NCBI GenBank assembly: GCA_036365515.1
Contig: CM070874.1
Span: 165,372,297-165,436,296, forward strand
Source: Torymus aiolomorphi
Lineage: Eukaryota; Arthropoda; Insecta; Hymenoptera; Torymidae
Direction: 5' to 3'
DNA: 64,000 nt
Shown here: positions 46,897 through 59,200 of the stretch, one piece after another
Position numbering within the stretch: the stretch's first letter is position 1
Layout of the letters: each line of letters opens with the position of its first letter
The notes under the pieces: model-generated
Databases searched by the model: none
The model's input: only the letters and a program-made list of their open reading frames with translations
Told to the model about the DNA's origin: nothing
Program-made: the position numbers and the translations under genes

Positions 46897-48310
46897 TGTC
46901 ACGGGGTGATTATTAGGGCTAAGACGCGTTTCACCTACACGTCTTCGCGGTTCAGCTCTGGGCCCTCTGGTTCAGCTCTCGAAGACCCAATAGCCAGATT
47001 AAGCAACAGACGCTATTACGTCGTGCAATGTTAACCTAATCTGGTTACTTACCTTGCAACACGCAAGTCAATGACTCGCGCTTCATTTCTCACCAGCGTC
47101 TCGAACTCTTCCCTTGATCACTGGTTCGTGTGCCGGCTGCGGAGGTGGCGGGGAACGAGGAATGACTAAGGTCGCGAAATGATAACTCGAACAGTTAATG
47201 TTAATAATAAAGGCTATTCAATAAAAGTTTATTCAATAAAAGAAGTTGTGGTTTGGTAAAGGTGCAGTAATATAAAACAAGTTGAATTTAGTTATTGACG
47301 GAACGGGTTAAATAGTCGAAAGTGAATCTATAAATTGAATATCCTAACCTAATGGTGCGTCAGCACCGTATTATAGACGTCAGCTGTCTCGGAGGCTGAC
47401 ATCATGCTTGCGGTAATTAACGCCGTGCACGTGAGGTATAATACGCCTCACATGCGCGGTATCCTACGCGCGCGCTCGCCGAGTAAAGCGGCGAAGTGAG
47501 AGAGCGGTCGCGATCGCCGCACGACGCACACGTATAAGTGTGAGAGAGAGGGTAGATGGCGGGGCTGCATGTGGCGCACCTATTGTGCGCACTCATCGGC
47601 TTTGAAATAGCCGGTGATTCGACCTTGAGTCCGACCTGGATAACGTGCGAACCCGGAGTCCATACTCTTTCCTCACACTTGCTCTCTCCGCACTAGTGCG
47701 CCTATTCGAAGCCGTTGTCCAGGTGCGACGAGCCTCGACAAGCGGTTACGCGGAGCTAATTCGTGGCGCGGTAGATGCGTGCACGCTTACCATGTTAGGT
47801 GTAGTAGACTTGGTGGCCTAGCTTTCTCGCGCGTACTCTCGCAACTCGCCCGTCGCCCGGCTGCGTAGCTTGGTCCCTCATGGTCCCTCTGACTCTGGAA
47901 ATACCGGTCGAGCGGGTGTTTCGCACGAGGAAGTCACTTTGTATTGACAGTACGGCAGGTAGAATCAGCCTGTCGCACAATCTTGGAACACTTCGGGTAC
48001 TTTTCCTGTAAGTATGTGAAGTCACACTTTTCCGGTAGAGAAAGTGGCCTCAGTAAAGTTCGCTAATTCTTTACTGAGGTTGGGCGGATGACAAGACTCA
48101 TTGTCAATCTTAAAACTCGCGATATCAAACGCTACGAACTCCTACCCGTGTCTCTATCGCGAGCATCAATAACCAGATGGATGCCGGGCTCTCTCGCGCC
48201 GACTCGCTCGTCGTCTCGTCGATGCAGCTCCAATTCTGCATCGACGCTCCCTCTAGCATTCGCCACCACGAACTTACTAATTACTGACGTTGGTACGGCA
48301 GGCCGTGACA
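46897..48310 (-). repeat. 1.4-kb LTR of a minus-strand retrotransposon
   Basis: Ends are an 8-bp inverted pair TGTCACGG (46897) / CCGTGACA (48310). On the minus strand the LTR is preceded directly by a purine tract (AGGTGGGGGG, 48321-48311), exactly where a polypurine tract belongs, so this is the 3' LTR of an element coding on the minus strand. No second copy was found. GC-rich, with a GA/GT-rich stretch near 47520. It abuts the Helitron terminus within 8 bp. Confidence 0.65.
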
Positions 48311-48482
48311 CCCCCCACCTAGACGTCGCTTATCTCCAGATGGGCGACTCTGTACACCAATCGGACGTCGGTTTTACCTGGAAAGTCTGGGACAGCTTTG
48401 TCTCCGACTACCCTTGTCAGCTCTCGAGATTTTGAGGTTTGCCTCGAGGCTGCGTCAAACTATCGCCAGGTAAAAACTTTCT

Positions 48483-48764
48483 TCACTCTTCAGTAACTGA
48501 AGATTTAGCTTCGGTAGAAGCTTTCTCTTTCTCTAGCTCTACAGGCTGATCTACCTGTAGACCTAGCAATGCGTACTTCGCTTTGCTGTCTTGGTTGCCT
48601 ACCAAGACAGTAATATTCGCCTCTTCGCGTCGTGCTCCATGTATAGCCGGCACGCTTGCGTCCGGTACGTTTTTCAGCCAGACGACGGTGGTGAACGCCA
48701 GGTCTTCTTCGTTATTTTCCGACCTGATTGGGCCCAGCACCCGCTGGCGGCTGGGTTTTCGCAA
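48483..48764 (-). pseudogene. C-terminal ORF fragment next to the minus-strand LTR
   Basis: 93 residues ending 172 bp before the LTR: VVWLKNVPDASVPAIHGARRE, ITVLVGNQDSKAKYALLG and a charged tail. Not recognised. Its position suggests the end of the element's last ORF. Upstream on the minus strand to about 50100 the DNA keeps coding-like composition (acidic Glu/Asp runs seen as Ser/Leu/Phe frames on the plus strand, for example 49812-50312) but no frame stays open. Confidence 0.4.
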
Positions 48765-50109
48765 ACGGCGGGTCGCTTATCGCCGTATCTTCAAACTCCC
48801 TCGGTGGTCGGACGTTGTCGTCATTCTCTTCTCTCTCTTCTTCCTTTTTTCTTCTTCTCTTCTTAAGATCAGTTCTTACCCTTGGAGATTCTTCGGGTTC
48901 TCGAAACTCGAAATCGAACTTCCGTAGCCATAGTGCTGGACAGGCGAAATGACCTGTCGAGCTACCAATTGCACTTATCGATCCCGGCTGGTATGAGTCA
49001 GCGCATTCCGGGGTGGCCTTCCCTTGGGGTATGGTAGAATCTAGGTCGCTTCTATAGTCACTGCCTGTTACCTGGAGTTAAACTCACTCCGTACCAGGCA
49101 TCGTTACCGTCGAGTTGTCAAGAAAATCGGGAACGAGATACCTGGCGGCACACGGCGGATGCGGAAGCTAAGCTTCAACGCATTCACGGCACTTGGCGAA
49201 ACCCCTAATTACTTTAATCAGCCACTGGTGTGACTGGCCGGGAAGTGACCTGTCATCGCGGCGTAAGTTTTGGCAAAATTAGCGGGCCCACGATGCCACG
49301 TGAGAGGATCGCCTGATCTGGCCCAGAGGCATTCGGCTTCCGGTCGAGGGGTCCCTCCGAGGGTATTTATCTCTCTTCTCTTCTCATCTGAACATCGACG
49401 GCTTGGAGGATTTTCCTACATCCCTTTCCACCATGCATGGAATATTTTCGGGGTTACGATGTTTTCGGCATCGAAGTTTATTACCTGCCGTGCTAAAAGC
49501 TACCGTTGACCTGTCTCGCTCGTCACTTGATGTGAGGCTCTCTGGTCGAACGGCGTGTCTCGCTGTCTTTGCTTCAGCGACGGCAGGCTGCCGTCTTAGC
49601 TGCCGTTGTTTCTAGCACAGCAGGAACAGAATGAGATGCAATTCATCTTGCCAGAGCCATAGCAGCGAATGAGACCTGAGGGCTGTCCTTGACCTCGTCG
49701 GCGGTCGTCCTTGCCCCTGTATCAAGGTCCTTCAATGAGTCCTTAGGGCTGTCTTTGACCTTTCTAGTCGGTCATCCTTACCCTTTGATGTACTCGAGCT
49801 GAGAGCTATACTTGATCTTGTCGACGGCCTTCGTAATGAGGTCTTCGTTTCTCCTTCCAACAATTCCTTGGAGCTTTTACTTGGACTGCTATGGTACTAC
49901 GAACTGTCATTGCTCACGAAGTTCTCTAATTCCTAACGTGGCGGTCTTTGTTCGTATTCTTTGTTTTCCGAAAATCATCATCGCTCTCTACTTCGTCGTC
50001 ATTGCCAAGTTCTCTTCGTCACCTGTTCCTTGCTTAGCAGTAACTTTTCATCTTGTGATGTTCTCTACTTTCTCCGTCCTCTTCAACGGTTCTTGCAGCA
50101 TTTGCTCTC

Positions 50110-50657
50110 TCTTCTGGTGCCGCACATCACCAAGCTTTCAACTTGCCTTGATGAGTTCCCCTCCTCCCAGGCTCTATCATGGCTCTTACGCCGCGGTTGA
50201 ATCCCGCTTACCAGCGGCACCTGGGAAGAGAGCTCTACTTTATCATCAGCTCACAAGTTTCGCACGAGTTGTTTGGCTTTCGTTTTGTACTTTTTCGGGA
50301 CGGTATAGATAATGTTTGCGTCAATGCGCTCATCGGTCTCCACCTCCTCCTCCTCCTGCTCATCATCGTCCACCGTATTAGATTCGCTGATACTATTATT
50401 CTTTTACTCTTTTTATACTTGTCTCCTCCTTCGGTTCCTTTAAAGTGAAGATATCGCTGTAAAACTTGACGGTAGAGAGTTCATTTTTCACGCTCGTCTT
50501 TGTATGTTGGCGAGTTTAATATTTCGATCATTTGAGCATCGATTCTACTCGTTACAGATCGCGGTGTTTGCATAGACTTTATCTTATCTTTTCCGAGCGT
50601 GGTCTGCAAACGTTGAACGCTCTCTTGCGGTAGGAGAATCATTCTCGCGTGTTCCAT
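50110..50657 (-). pseudogene. Decayed ORF of an uncharacterised arthropod mobile/virus-like family
   Basis: Starts at ATG 50657-50655: MEHARMILLPQESVQRLQ, then TPRSVTSRIDAQMIEILNS. It is broken by TGA at 50483, then continues TLYRQVLQRYLHF. A frameshift leads to an acidic linker (DDDEQEEEEVETDE), IYTVPKKYKTKAKQLVRNL, another TGA at 50253, and ADDKVELSSQVPLVSG. The order (M..ILLP.., SRID.EM.EIL, QVLQRYLHF, acidic linker, TVPK.Y..KA..L) matches, from general memory and unverified, a short protein family that recurs in arthropod genomes near transposon- or virus-like genes. Function unknown. Confidence 0.45.
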
Positions 50658-50799
50658 CTTTATTTATTCATAAGAATTTAATTATTAGCAAGAAGCGTGC
50701 CAAACAGAGGTGCCAGCAGAGCAGGCAAAAAACCGCCACGTCCCACTATAATGTTTTTTCTTCGCTGTAAAGTGATATCCGGTGATGCTAGCTTTCGCA

Positions 50800-50905
50800 G
50801 AACTTTTGCGTGCTCAATTTTTTTTTATCAGAATATACAAATTCCCTTTCAAAATTACTTAAATCTAAAGGTAATCTAAAAGTACGATGGCTGGTCATAC
50901 GCTTT
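50800..50905 (-). pseudogene. Helitron helicase fragment
   Basis: The minus strand reads RMTSHRTFRLPLDLSNFERE followed by SDKKK, matching the MTTHRTFRLPLDLNS...SDKKK block of the Helitron helicase at about 30605-30520 with some substitutions. About 100 bp survive. A separate, diverged Helitron copy. Confidence 0.75.
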
Positions 50906-50951
50906 CATAATAAAATTGTTGGCGATCCAACGCCTCGCACATTCGCGACGC

Positions 50952-50959
50952 TGACGTCA
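50952..50959. promoter_or_regulatory. CRE/ATF-type site in the BEL LTR
   Basis: TGACGTCA, full palindrome, about 20 bp upstream of a TTATTATAAG box. Binding by CREB/ATF factors is inferred from the consensus alone. Confidence 0.4.
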
Positions 50960-51789
50960 TCGCGCCTTATTTATTATAAGACGATATTCGGCTCGGGCGG
51001 GTGCGCAGCCAGTCAGCGCTCTCCACGCGGCCCTCTACCGCCCCTCCTTCTACCAGGTACGCCGACAGCATTTCGCAACGCCGGCCGGCCTCGTTAGTTC
51101 AAGCGCGACGGCCAAGAAAGACAGCAGCAACCTTCTGTACACCAAGAGGCACAACGGACATCGACAATAAAACCAACTTATCTCCAAACGAAACGCCTTC
51201 AATTATTGAACCTCTCCAGTCCACGATCCACCCACATACAACAAAAAACATTTGGTCCTTCGAGCCGGATCGTGAGGAGCATCGCCATGGCCACATCGCA
51301 GAAGAAAGTTTCGATTCTATTTCTGCGCGATCTTCGGGGAGCGCAGGAATAGCAGCTTTTCTTGCAGGTACGCATCAATAACTCGTGGTCGTGAGTGCCG
51401 ATAAAGTCACATGTGTCCGCATGCTGACTTCGCTCGTCCGTTGCTGTCTCTGTCATTGTCTCGCCGTCGCGTGCCTTCAGAAGCCACCTTCTAAGGCTTC
51501 CGAGGGGAAATAGCACATCTATAGCTATTCTCCATATTTCTGAAAACGCCTTGGAGTACGCGTATTTACCGACTCCAAGACGTCTCCAAGAGCGTGAGCT
51601 GTAAAACCGGCTCTAGAATCACCGCGTGTACGGTGATCAGCAGCCATCTTGTTGTACTGAAAGCAACAAGTGGCAACTTCCTCTTCAGAGCGTGCGCTGT
51701 TAAGCCAGCTCTAGAGTCATCGCGATCGTATGATGATCATTTAATTGTTGCTGACAAGAGCAACGATTCTACGGGCTTACGTGAGCCAA

Positions 51790-52020
51790 CATACGGACAA
51801 CCCGCGTGCAGTGTACACACTACGAGGTCCGCATCAGCCAAGCCACGGAGCACCCGCGTGGGGCGCTCACGCTACGGGGCTCACTACAGTCAAGCCAAGG
51901 ACCACCCGCGTGCAGCGTAGACGCTACGAGGTCCACACACAGTCAAACCAAGGAGTATCCGCGTGCAGCACACAAGCTACGGGGCTCACACACATCGAGT
52001 CAAGGATTACACACGTGGAG
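51790..52020 (+). repeat. 52-bp tandem repeat in the BEL leader
   Basis: CCCGCGTGCAG-type anchor at 51801, 51853, 51905 and 51958 (spacings 52, 52, 53) with a weaker fifth copy near 52010 (ACACGTGG). Each unit also carries CTACG(A/G)GG(T/C)(C/T)C(A/G)CA and GTCAA(A/G)CCAAGGA. Likely a regulatory or spacer array of the retrotransposon. Confidence 0.75.
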
Positions 52021-52807
52021 CCTGCTTGCTGAGGAGTAGAGGATTAGGAGGCGGACGAGTCCAACATTCGCCACAGGGGGCGCACATCAACGGATCGAAG
52101 CTGTACTCGGACGAGTCCATCTCCTTCGCACCCATCGCCGATCCGATTCCGCTCGGATGCTTCGTCCTAATACTTGGATACACGTATCGTTCCAATTTGT
52201 TTAAATTAAAATTTGCAACTATCGTCTAGTCAATCTAGTACATTTATTCCATTTAATGAGAATTTAATGGTCTCTATTTATTCAAATTACTTTAATTAAA
52301 ATTGAGTAGATTTTATTTGAGATTAGTACAAGTTAATTGAGTTTGAGTTTATTATAAATTTAATTCGTAATATTTAACTAGTCTTGAGGAAATTGAATAC
52401 AATTTTGTCTTAGCCAATACTTATATTATTGGACCTTGCGGTTTTATCGCGGCCTGCTGATACATCGTCTCGTTTCCAAATTCGACTACACCTGGATACA
52501 TTCCTGATTCAGTTGCTGACTTCGCTACAGGGGGTTGCTGAATTCAACGCTTGCAGTTACTTCTCTTCAAGCAGTCAACACTGCTGATCAAGCTGATTCA
52601 CCGGGGGAACGTTAGCAGACGCACTCAACGATGTACCTTCAAGCGCATCTCTACATTCATACTAGCATAAGTATTATAACCTAGGTTAAGATTTAATTGT
52701 AATAACTCTCACTACTTCTTGTTCTATTCTCGAGCAGCAAGGATAGTTAACGATCATTTAGCTTAAATAGTCAAGTTTGTTGTTAATTTAACTACTTTGA
52801 TTTCAAA

Positions 52808-54430
52808 ATGGAGGAATTACATCATAAGCAGTTGTCGCTCCAAGCTAAAATTGCAAATTCTTTTCAAAATTTCAAATCTAAGGGTAAAGATAACTTGACG
52901 AAAGGTTATGCAAAATCATGTCTATCCGGGCTTGAAGGAAATTATACGACCTTTAGGTTAAATCACGAGAAAATCCTGCTCATTAAGGTGATGTTATATA
53001 CCGACATAATTTTAAAAAGTGTACATCTCATGAAAATACCAATAGAATCATCCACAAAAAATTCTGAGTCTAGTATTTACATATACGGAGCGCCGGACAG
53101 ACGTGTTTTTCCAAAAAAATGATCAGAGTTTATTTAATTAAATAAAAACCGTACTGTCGGTAAGTAGGAATCTGCAATTGACCTATTTTTAAAACGAGCA
53201 CAGCTAACGTAAATACTAATAGAATCGCTAAAAAAATTTTCTGAATATAGTGTTTACGTGTCCGGAGCGCCTGACAGTCGTCTTTTTCCAAATAAACGTT
53301 TGAATGTTGATTTAAAAAATATTGAAATCAGGGTATCACATCACCTTAAGGATCTTGATAAAAGTCATGTCTATTTTACAACTAATCTCTGTGATCTGGT
53401 TGTGGATAGCTTTTATGTCCGCAGAGGAGATTTTCTTGATTTCTTAGAAACTTTTGAAACTAGAGATGCTGCTCAAGGCTCTTCTAACTCGAATGCTGCG
53501 CCAGTGATTCCAAGACCTGCTCAATCCACTATCGTTTCATTTCAATTACTGCCTAAGATAGATCTACCAAAATTCTCAGGTAAATTCTCTGATTGGGAAG
53601 ATTTTAGGGACGTCTTTCGCGCCGTCATTCATCGTCACGAAGACTTATCGCCTGTTATGAAATTGCATTATCTTCGCACTCACCTTACAGGTGAGGCACT
53701 TGAGAAAATTAAATCTCTTTCCATTTCGGGTGATAATTATGAACGAGCCTGGACAACTTTAATTGAGTATTACGAAAATCAACGTCGTATTGTTAGCTCT
53801 CATATTTCAAAAATCTTCTCAGTCAAACCCATGAAGATAGATTCTTCGTCGGAAATTAAACGTATTTACAGGGGACTTTACAACGCTATAGCTAGTCTAA
53901 CATCCCTTAATAGAGCGGCGTCTTTAGGAAATGACCTAATGGTACATTTTTCACTTAAGCAGCTCGACTTAAATACACGTAAAGAATGGGAAAGAAACCT
54001 AGGTGATAGTGTCGATCCACCCACAATGGAACAACTGCAAGCATTTCTTCGAAGTCAAACACTCACTCTAGGGGCCATCGAAGCAGGCACTAAATCATCT
54101 TCGAATAACAACTCTAAAACTCCATCACCAAACTCCAAATCACGTAAGCTAGAACATGACAATGCTCATACGGCTTATTTTCATCAAGCGTCCTCTCAAA
54201 CACGAAAAACAATCAGAAACGGAAATGTTTGCTATGTAATGAACCGCATTACATAAATTGATGTGAACAATTTCTTAATAAATCGATTCCCGAGCGGAAA
54301 GATGTCTTAAATCTGTCAATCTTTGCTTTAATTGTTTTGGGAAGCACCATATAAAAAATTGTACTTCCACGTATCGATGCTTTCTTTGCAAAGCTAGTCA
54401 TCACACTTTGGTGCACACTGACAGTAATCA
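52808..54430 (+). pseudogene. BEL/Pao gag
   Basis: ATG 52808 opens a BEL-type N-terminus (QLSLQAKIANSFQNFKS). The frame stops at 53122 after FPKK. A ~177-bp segment (about 53040-53115) is duplicated at 53217-53295 and the same frame resumes, so a tandem duplication broke the gene. The main part (53258-54256) has the gag core LPKIDLPKFSGKFSDWEDF, KLHYLRTHLTGEALE and YYENQRRIVSSHISK (DUF1759-type). A frameshifted tail holds three zinc-knuckle-like motifs (CLLCNEPHYI, CFNCFGKHHIKNC, CFLCKASHHTLVH). It would form the capsid of the retrotransposon particle. Confidence 0.88.
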
Positions 54431-56270
54431 AGTAATCAGTTCATCGCAGACTGATCAGATTGACTCAGTGTCCAGCACCTCTAGCCCAAACTGTGGCAAT
54501 CTCGTCTTTTCGGAAGACGATCAATTTTCTTTTCAAGCAGACTCCCTTAATAATGGAGTAAGTACTAAATGTACAGGAGTACTTTTAGCTACCGCTAGGG
54601 TTAACGCCCTTGGTCCTAACGGAACCAAAATTCAAGTTCGTGCGCTGATCGATCCTGGATCTCAAATCTCACTTGTTACACAAGTTTTGTGTAATTTGCT
54701 TTCTCTAAATTGTAGAACCAGTCATACGCACATTCAAGGTATAGGAGAAAAGACAGCTGCCGTGTCTTCAAAGGTAGCCTGCCTTACTATACAACCCCAT
54801 TTTGATTCAACTTATTCTCTAGAAGATGATACTATAATCTTGCCAAGATTATCTTCGTATATGCCTCCCAATGTAGGTGGCATTTCTGACCTCGAATACT
54901 TAAGAGGGCTGCAGCTAGCAGACCCCAAGTACTTCGAACCCTCACGCATCGATATTCTTCTCGGTGCAAGCGCTTATGTGCAAATCATTCAAAGCTAAAT
55001 TATTAAGGGTCAGAGCCTTCAGCCGATAGCACTAAGCTCTAAATTCGGTTGGCTCTTAACAGGCAATATTTCCACTTCACCCCCAAAAATCGGGCAAGAC
55101 CCCTTGTCTCTTCATTGCTCAAACGAATGTGAGCATGAAGCCAAACTTTTGGAGCTAGCACAAGATTTTTGGAGGGCGTACGAAATAACAGTCTACAAAA
55201 AATATTACTCGCCTGACGAACAAGCATGCGAGGATTTCTACCAAAAAACAACTCGTCAAGATGAAACAGGGCAATATATAGTAAGTCTACCCTGGAAAAG
55301 TCGAGACCAGTTGAGTTCTGCTCATCTCGAGAGCTCTCATTCTGCCGCATTGCGTGCACTCAAACGTCCCGAAGCAAGCTTCGCTAAAGACGAAACCTTG
55401 AAATTAGCTTATACTGACTTCATTAAGGAGTACATTGACCTAGGTCATATGTCACTCGCAAACCTTGATTCGTTATCTAAAACCTCTTAAGCCTTCTTAC
55501 CTCACCATGGTGTGTGGAAAGAAACAAGTACTACTACTAAGATACGTACTGTATTTAATGGCTCAAGTAAAACTAAATCAGGAGTCTCGGTCAACGACCT
55601 CCTACACGTTGGGCCTAATCTTCTTCAGAATCCCGTCGCTTTGATCTGTGCTTGGCGTAGGTACAAGATCGCCCTTTCAGCTGACGTGGAGAAAATGTTC
55701 AGACAAATTGGTGTAGAACCAGTTGATCAACCCTATCAGTCGATCTTATGGCGTTTCAATAAGGATGAACCTGTTCAAACTTATCGTCTGACTACCGTGA
55801 CGTATGGATTGGCATGATCGCCATTTCTAGCCATACGAACTCTCTTGAAATTAGCCGAACCCTACGGCAAGGCTTATCCAATTGCAGCTGAAGCTACACG
55901 ATCGGAAATGTATTCTGACAATGTACTTTCTGGGGCACATTCATTTGACGAAGCTTTGAAGAAACAAGATGAGCTAATTCAACTCTTTAAACGAGGTCAT
56001 CTCAATCTTCGAAAGTGGACTTCAAGTAATGCTGAAGTTCTCTCTTATCTACCCTCGAATATGTTAGCTACTGATTCTATTGCTTTATTTGCCTCAGAAG
56101 CATCTGTACCAATCTTAGGTATAGATTGGCAACCTAACACAGATCACTTTAGTTTTCACATTGAAAATACTCCCGTTGACATGCCATTTACCAAACGTTC
56201 CGTGCTCTCGAGAATTGCTCGGATCTTCGACCCTATGGGATGGTTGGCTTCGATTGTAATAGGGCTTCAG
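54408..56270 (+). pseudogene. BEL/Pao pol: protease and reverse transcriptase, truncated
   Basis: One frame with in-frame stops at 54996, 55488 and 55815. Protease/DUF1758 region: VRALIDPGSQISLV (catalytic Asp kept), ISDLEYLRGLQLADP, IDILLGASAY. RT: IRTVFNGSSKTKSGVSVNDLL, ALSADVEKMFRQIGV (first catalytic Asp), TYRLTTVTYGLA, then the active site reads MYSDNVLSGA where BEL elements have FYVDDvLsGA, so the second Asp of the pair is Asn. The connection continues to GILD-type GIDWQPNTDHF, RSVLSRIARIFDPMGWL. The sequence stops matching BEL near 56265. RNase H, integrase and the 3' LTR are absent. Confidence 0.88.
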
Positions 56271-59200
56271 GGCTTCAGGCTTATGCCTCGCGCACAGAAA
56301 ATATCCCGATAGCCCGCGTTCTTGCAAGGAATGGTGTTCCAAATTTTCTGATTGGCAGAAACAGAACTCGACAAAAAACTAACTCAACCTTCTGTGAAGA
56401 CGTCTCCTCAACAGAGGAGACGTCTCCAGAAGGCCCTCGTTTATCTAAACGTCTTCATGTACGTGATCGTATTTCGGGCAAGTCGTTTCTTATCGACACT
56501 AGTGAGAACATTTCGCTCGTTCCAGCCAATCCTAAGGCATGTGGCAAGCTCAGCTCCTTCAAGCTTTTCGCAGCGAGTAATTCGTTAATTAACACTTACG
56601 GTGAATCGATGCTCACACTTAATCTGGGCATTCGACGCCCTATTCCCTGGAGCTTTTGCATCGCGGATGTGCCTCATCCTATTATAGGTGCTGATCTGTT
56701 ATCTCATTATGGCCTTCTTGTTGACCTTAAAAGAAGTCGTCTTGTCGACTCGTCTACCAATATTTACACTCTTGCAGTTGTGAAAGATGTTTCACTGGAC
56801 TCTGTTTTTGCAGTTGTTCCCGGCTCGAAGTGTGCAAAGATTCTCACTGATTTTCCGGAGATTCGGGCGTTTCGAAACCCAAAATCCCCAGAAACAGCGA
56901 TGTTTTTCATCACATTTTAACCTCTGGTCCCCCTGTCTCGGAGCATCCTCGTAGACTTGCTCCAGATAAATTAAAAGCGACGAAAGCCGAATTCGATGCT
57001 TGGATTGAGGCTGGAATTTGCCGCCCCTCCAGCAGCCCTTGGGCAAGCCCTCTCCATATGGAGTTGAAAAAGGATAACTCCTGGAGACCGTGTGGTGATT
57101 ACAGGCGCTTAAATGCCGCCACGGTCCCGGATAAGTATCCGACTGCTCATATTCACGATTGCACGAACAATCTGTATGGTAAGAAAATTTTTCGGCGCTT
57201 GATCTTCATAAAGCATTCAATCATATTCCTGTTGCCCCCGAGGACATACCGAAAACCATTATAACTCCATTCGGCCTTTTCGAGTTCATGTACATGACCT
57301 TCGGGCTTCGCAACGCGAGTCAAACCTTCCAGCGTTACATTAATAGTGCGTTAGGCGATCTCGATTTTGTATACCTTTATATTGATGATATTCTTATTGC
57401 TTCATCTTCTATTGAAGAACATTATGCTCATCTTCGCACGATCTTTGAACGACTTAAGAAGTTTCACCTTCGTTTAAATGTCGAAAAATGTACCTTCGTT
57501 GCCGAAGAGTTAGAGTTTTTAGGCTATCTGTTGAATGGTGAAGGCATTCGCCCCATTTCCATTAGGGTTGAGGCTATTCTAAACTTGCCCAAACCTCAAA
57601 CAATAGCGGAACTTCGTAGGTTTGTCGGCACCGTAAATTTTTACCGCCGTAACATGCCTCGTGCTGCGACTTCTCAAGCCCCTCTTAATGCTCTTTTTAG
57701 CGATTCTCGCAAAAATGACAAACGTCCCGTTCCGTGGATGACTGAAGCTGAAGAGGCTTTTGTACGAGTAACCCCCGCATTGGTGCGGAAATACGCCGCG
57801 TCTCTGATGCTTCCGATTCTGGAATGGGTGCTGCCCTTGAACAGCTTTCCCTCATCGGAATTTGGGAACCCTTAGCTTTCTTCTCTAAGAAGTTCTCCCC
57901 TTCACAGCGGAAGTACAGTGCATATCACCGTGAGCTCACGGCCATATATGAAGCTGTTAAATACTTCTCGTTTCTTGTTGAAGGCAGAGACTTCAAGATC
58001 TTGACGGATCATAAACCCCTTATTTATGCTTTCACGCAAAAGTCTGATAAGGCGTCACCGCGTCAATCGCATCAGTTGTCCCTTATTGCACAGTTTACTA
58101 CCCAAATTGAATACATTAAAGGTGAAGAAAATACTGTAGCTGATTCACTTTCTCATGTGGAATCCATCAGACTTCCTGTAGAAATTGACCTGAACGATCT
58201 CGCTGAGAATCAAGAAGCTGATGAGCAGCTCAAGACCCTTCGTGAATCTCCGGATTATCCGTTATCATTGAAACGTATTCAGTGGAGTCCTGCACACACT
58301 ACTATTTATTGTGAGATCACTGGTGAGGCCATTCGTCCATATATTCCTGAGTCGCTTCGTGAAACCGTCTTTAACATGTTTCACAAGCCTGCTCATTCAG
58401 CCCAAAGGTTGCCGATCGACTCATACGGCAGCGTTATGTATGGCCGAACATACACCGTGATATTCCCCGATTCTGTAAAAATTGTTTAGACTGTCAACAG
58501 TCAAAAATCTCGCGCCATGTAAAACTTGTACTTGATAAATTCGTCGCACCCGATGGTGGTTTCGACCATGTTTACATTGATTTAGTCGGTCCCCTCCCCA
58601 ATCGCAATGGTTTTGAGTATGTGCTCACCATGATTCATCATTTTTCGTGTTGGATTGAGGCGGTTCCTTTACGAGAAATGTCGGCACAAACAGTTGCTAG
58701 GGCATTTTATGACACCTGGGTATCTCGTTATGGTGCGCTAAAGGTCATCACCTCCGATCAGGGTTCGCAATTCGAATCGCGCTTATTTACGGCTCTTTTG
58801 TCCCTAATAGGTTGCGAGCGTATTCGCGTATCACCCTGCGGTGAATGGCCTTATCGAGCGTTGGCATCGCACCTTTAAAGCGGCGATTATGTGCTATGTG
58901 AAAAAGGACTGGACTCGTACCTTAAGTACAGTATTATTAGAATTACGTAGTCATCTTCGTCAGAACACGAATGCGTCTCCTGCGGAGTTTGTGTTCGGCA
59001 CCACTTTGCGTCTTCCAGGTGAATTTTTCCTCCTGAAGACTTTACGCCTGACCCGAATTTTTTTATAGAAGTGTTCCGCGAATATATGCGTCAAGTCCGT
59101 CCAGTTCCTGTCGCACATAATTATAAAAAACGTGCATTTTGTTTTAAAGCTTATATACCTGTACACATGTATTTATGCGCAATATGGCTAAAAAGTCATT

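Larger units (their letters stand above)
50917..52800 (+). repeat. BEL/Pao 5' LTR and leader (boundary unresolved)
   Basis: Begins TGTTGGCGATCCAACGCCTC. Close inside is a perfect CRE/ATF palindrome TGACGTCA (50952-50959) followed by TTATTATAAG, a TATA-like box, as expected for an LTR promoter. The stretch ends where BEL gag starts at 52808. The LTR/leader border and primer-binding site could not be fixed. It contains tandem repeats (51590-51780, ~100-bp duplication; 51790-52020, 52-bp units). Open frames of 88-126 residues across it shift with the repeats and are not supported as genes. Confidence 0.55.

Noticed and set aside
48088..50448. Plus-strand frames of 79-166 residues rich in Ser, Leu and Phe
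   Set aside because: They are the antisense of acidic minus-strand coding relics; none has a domain or consistent frame.
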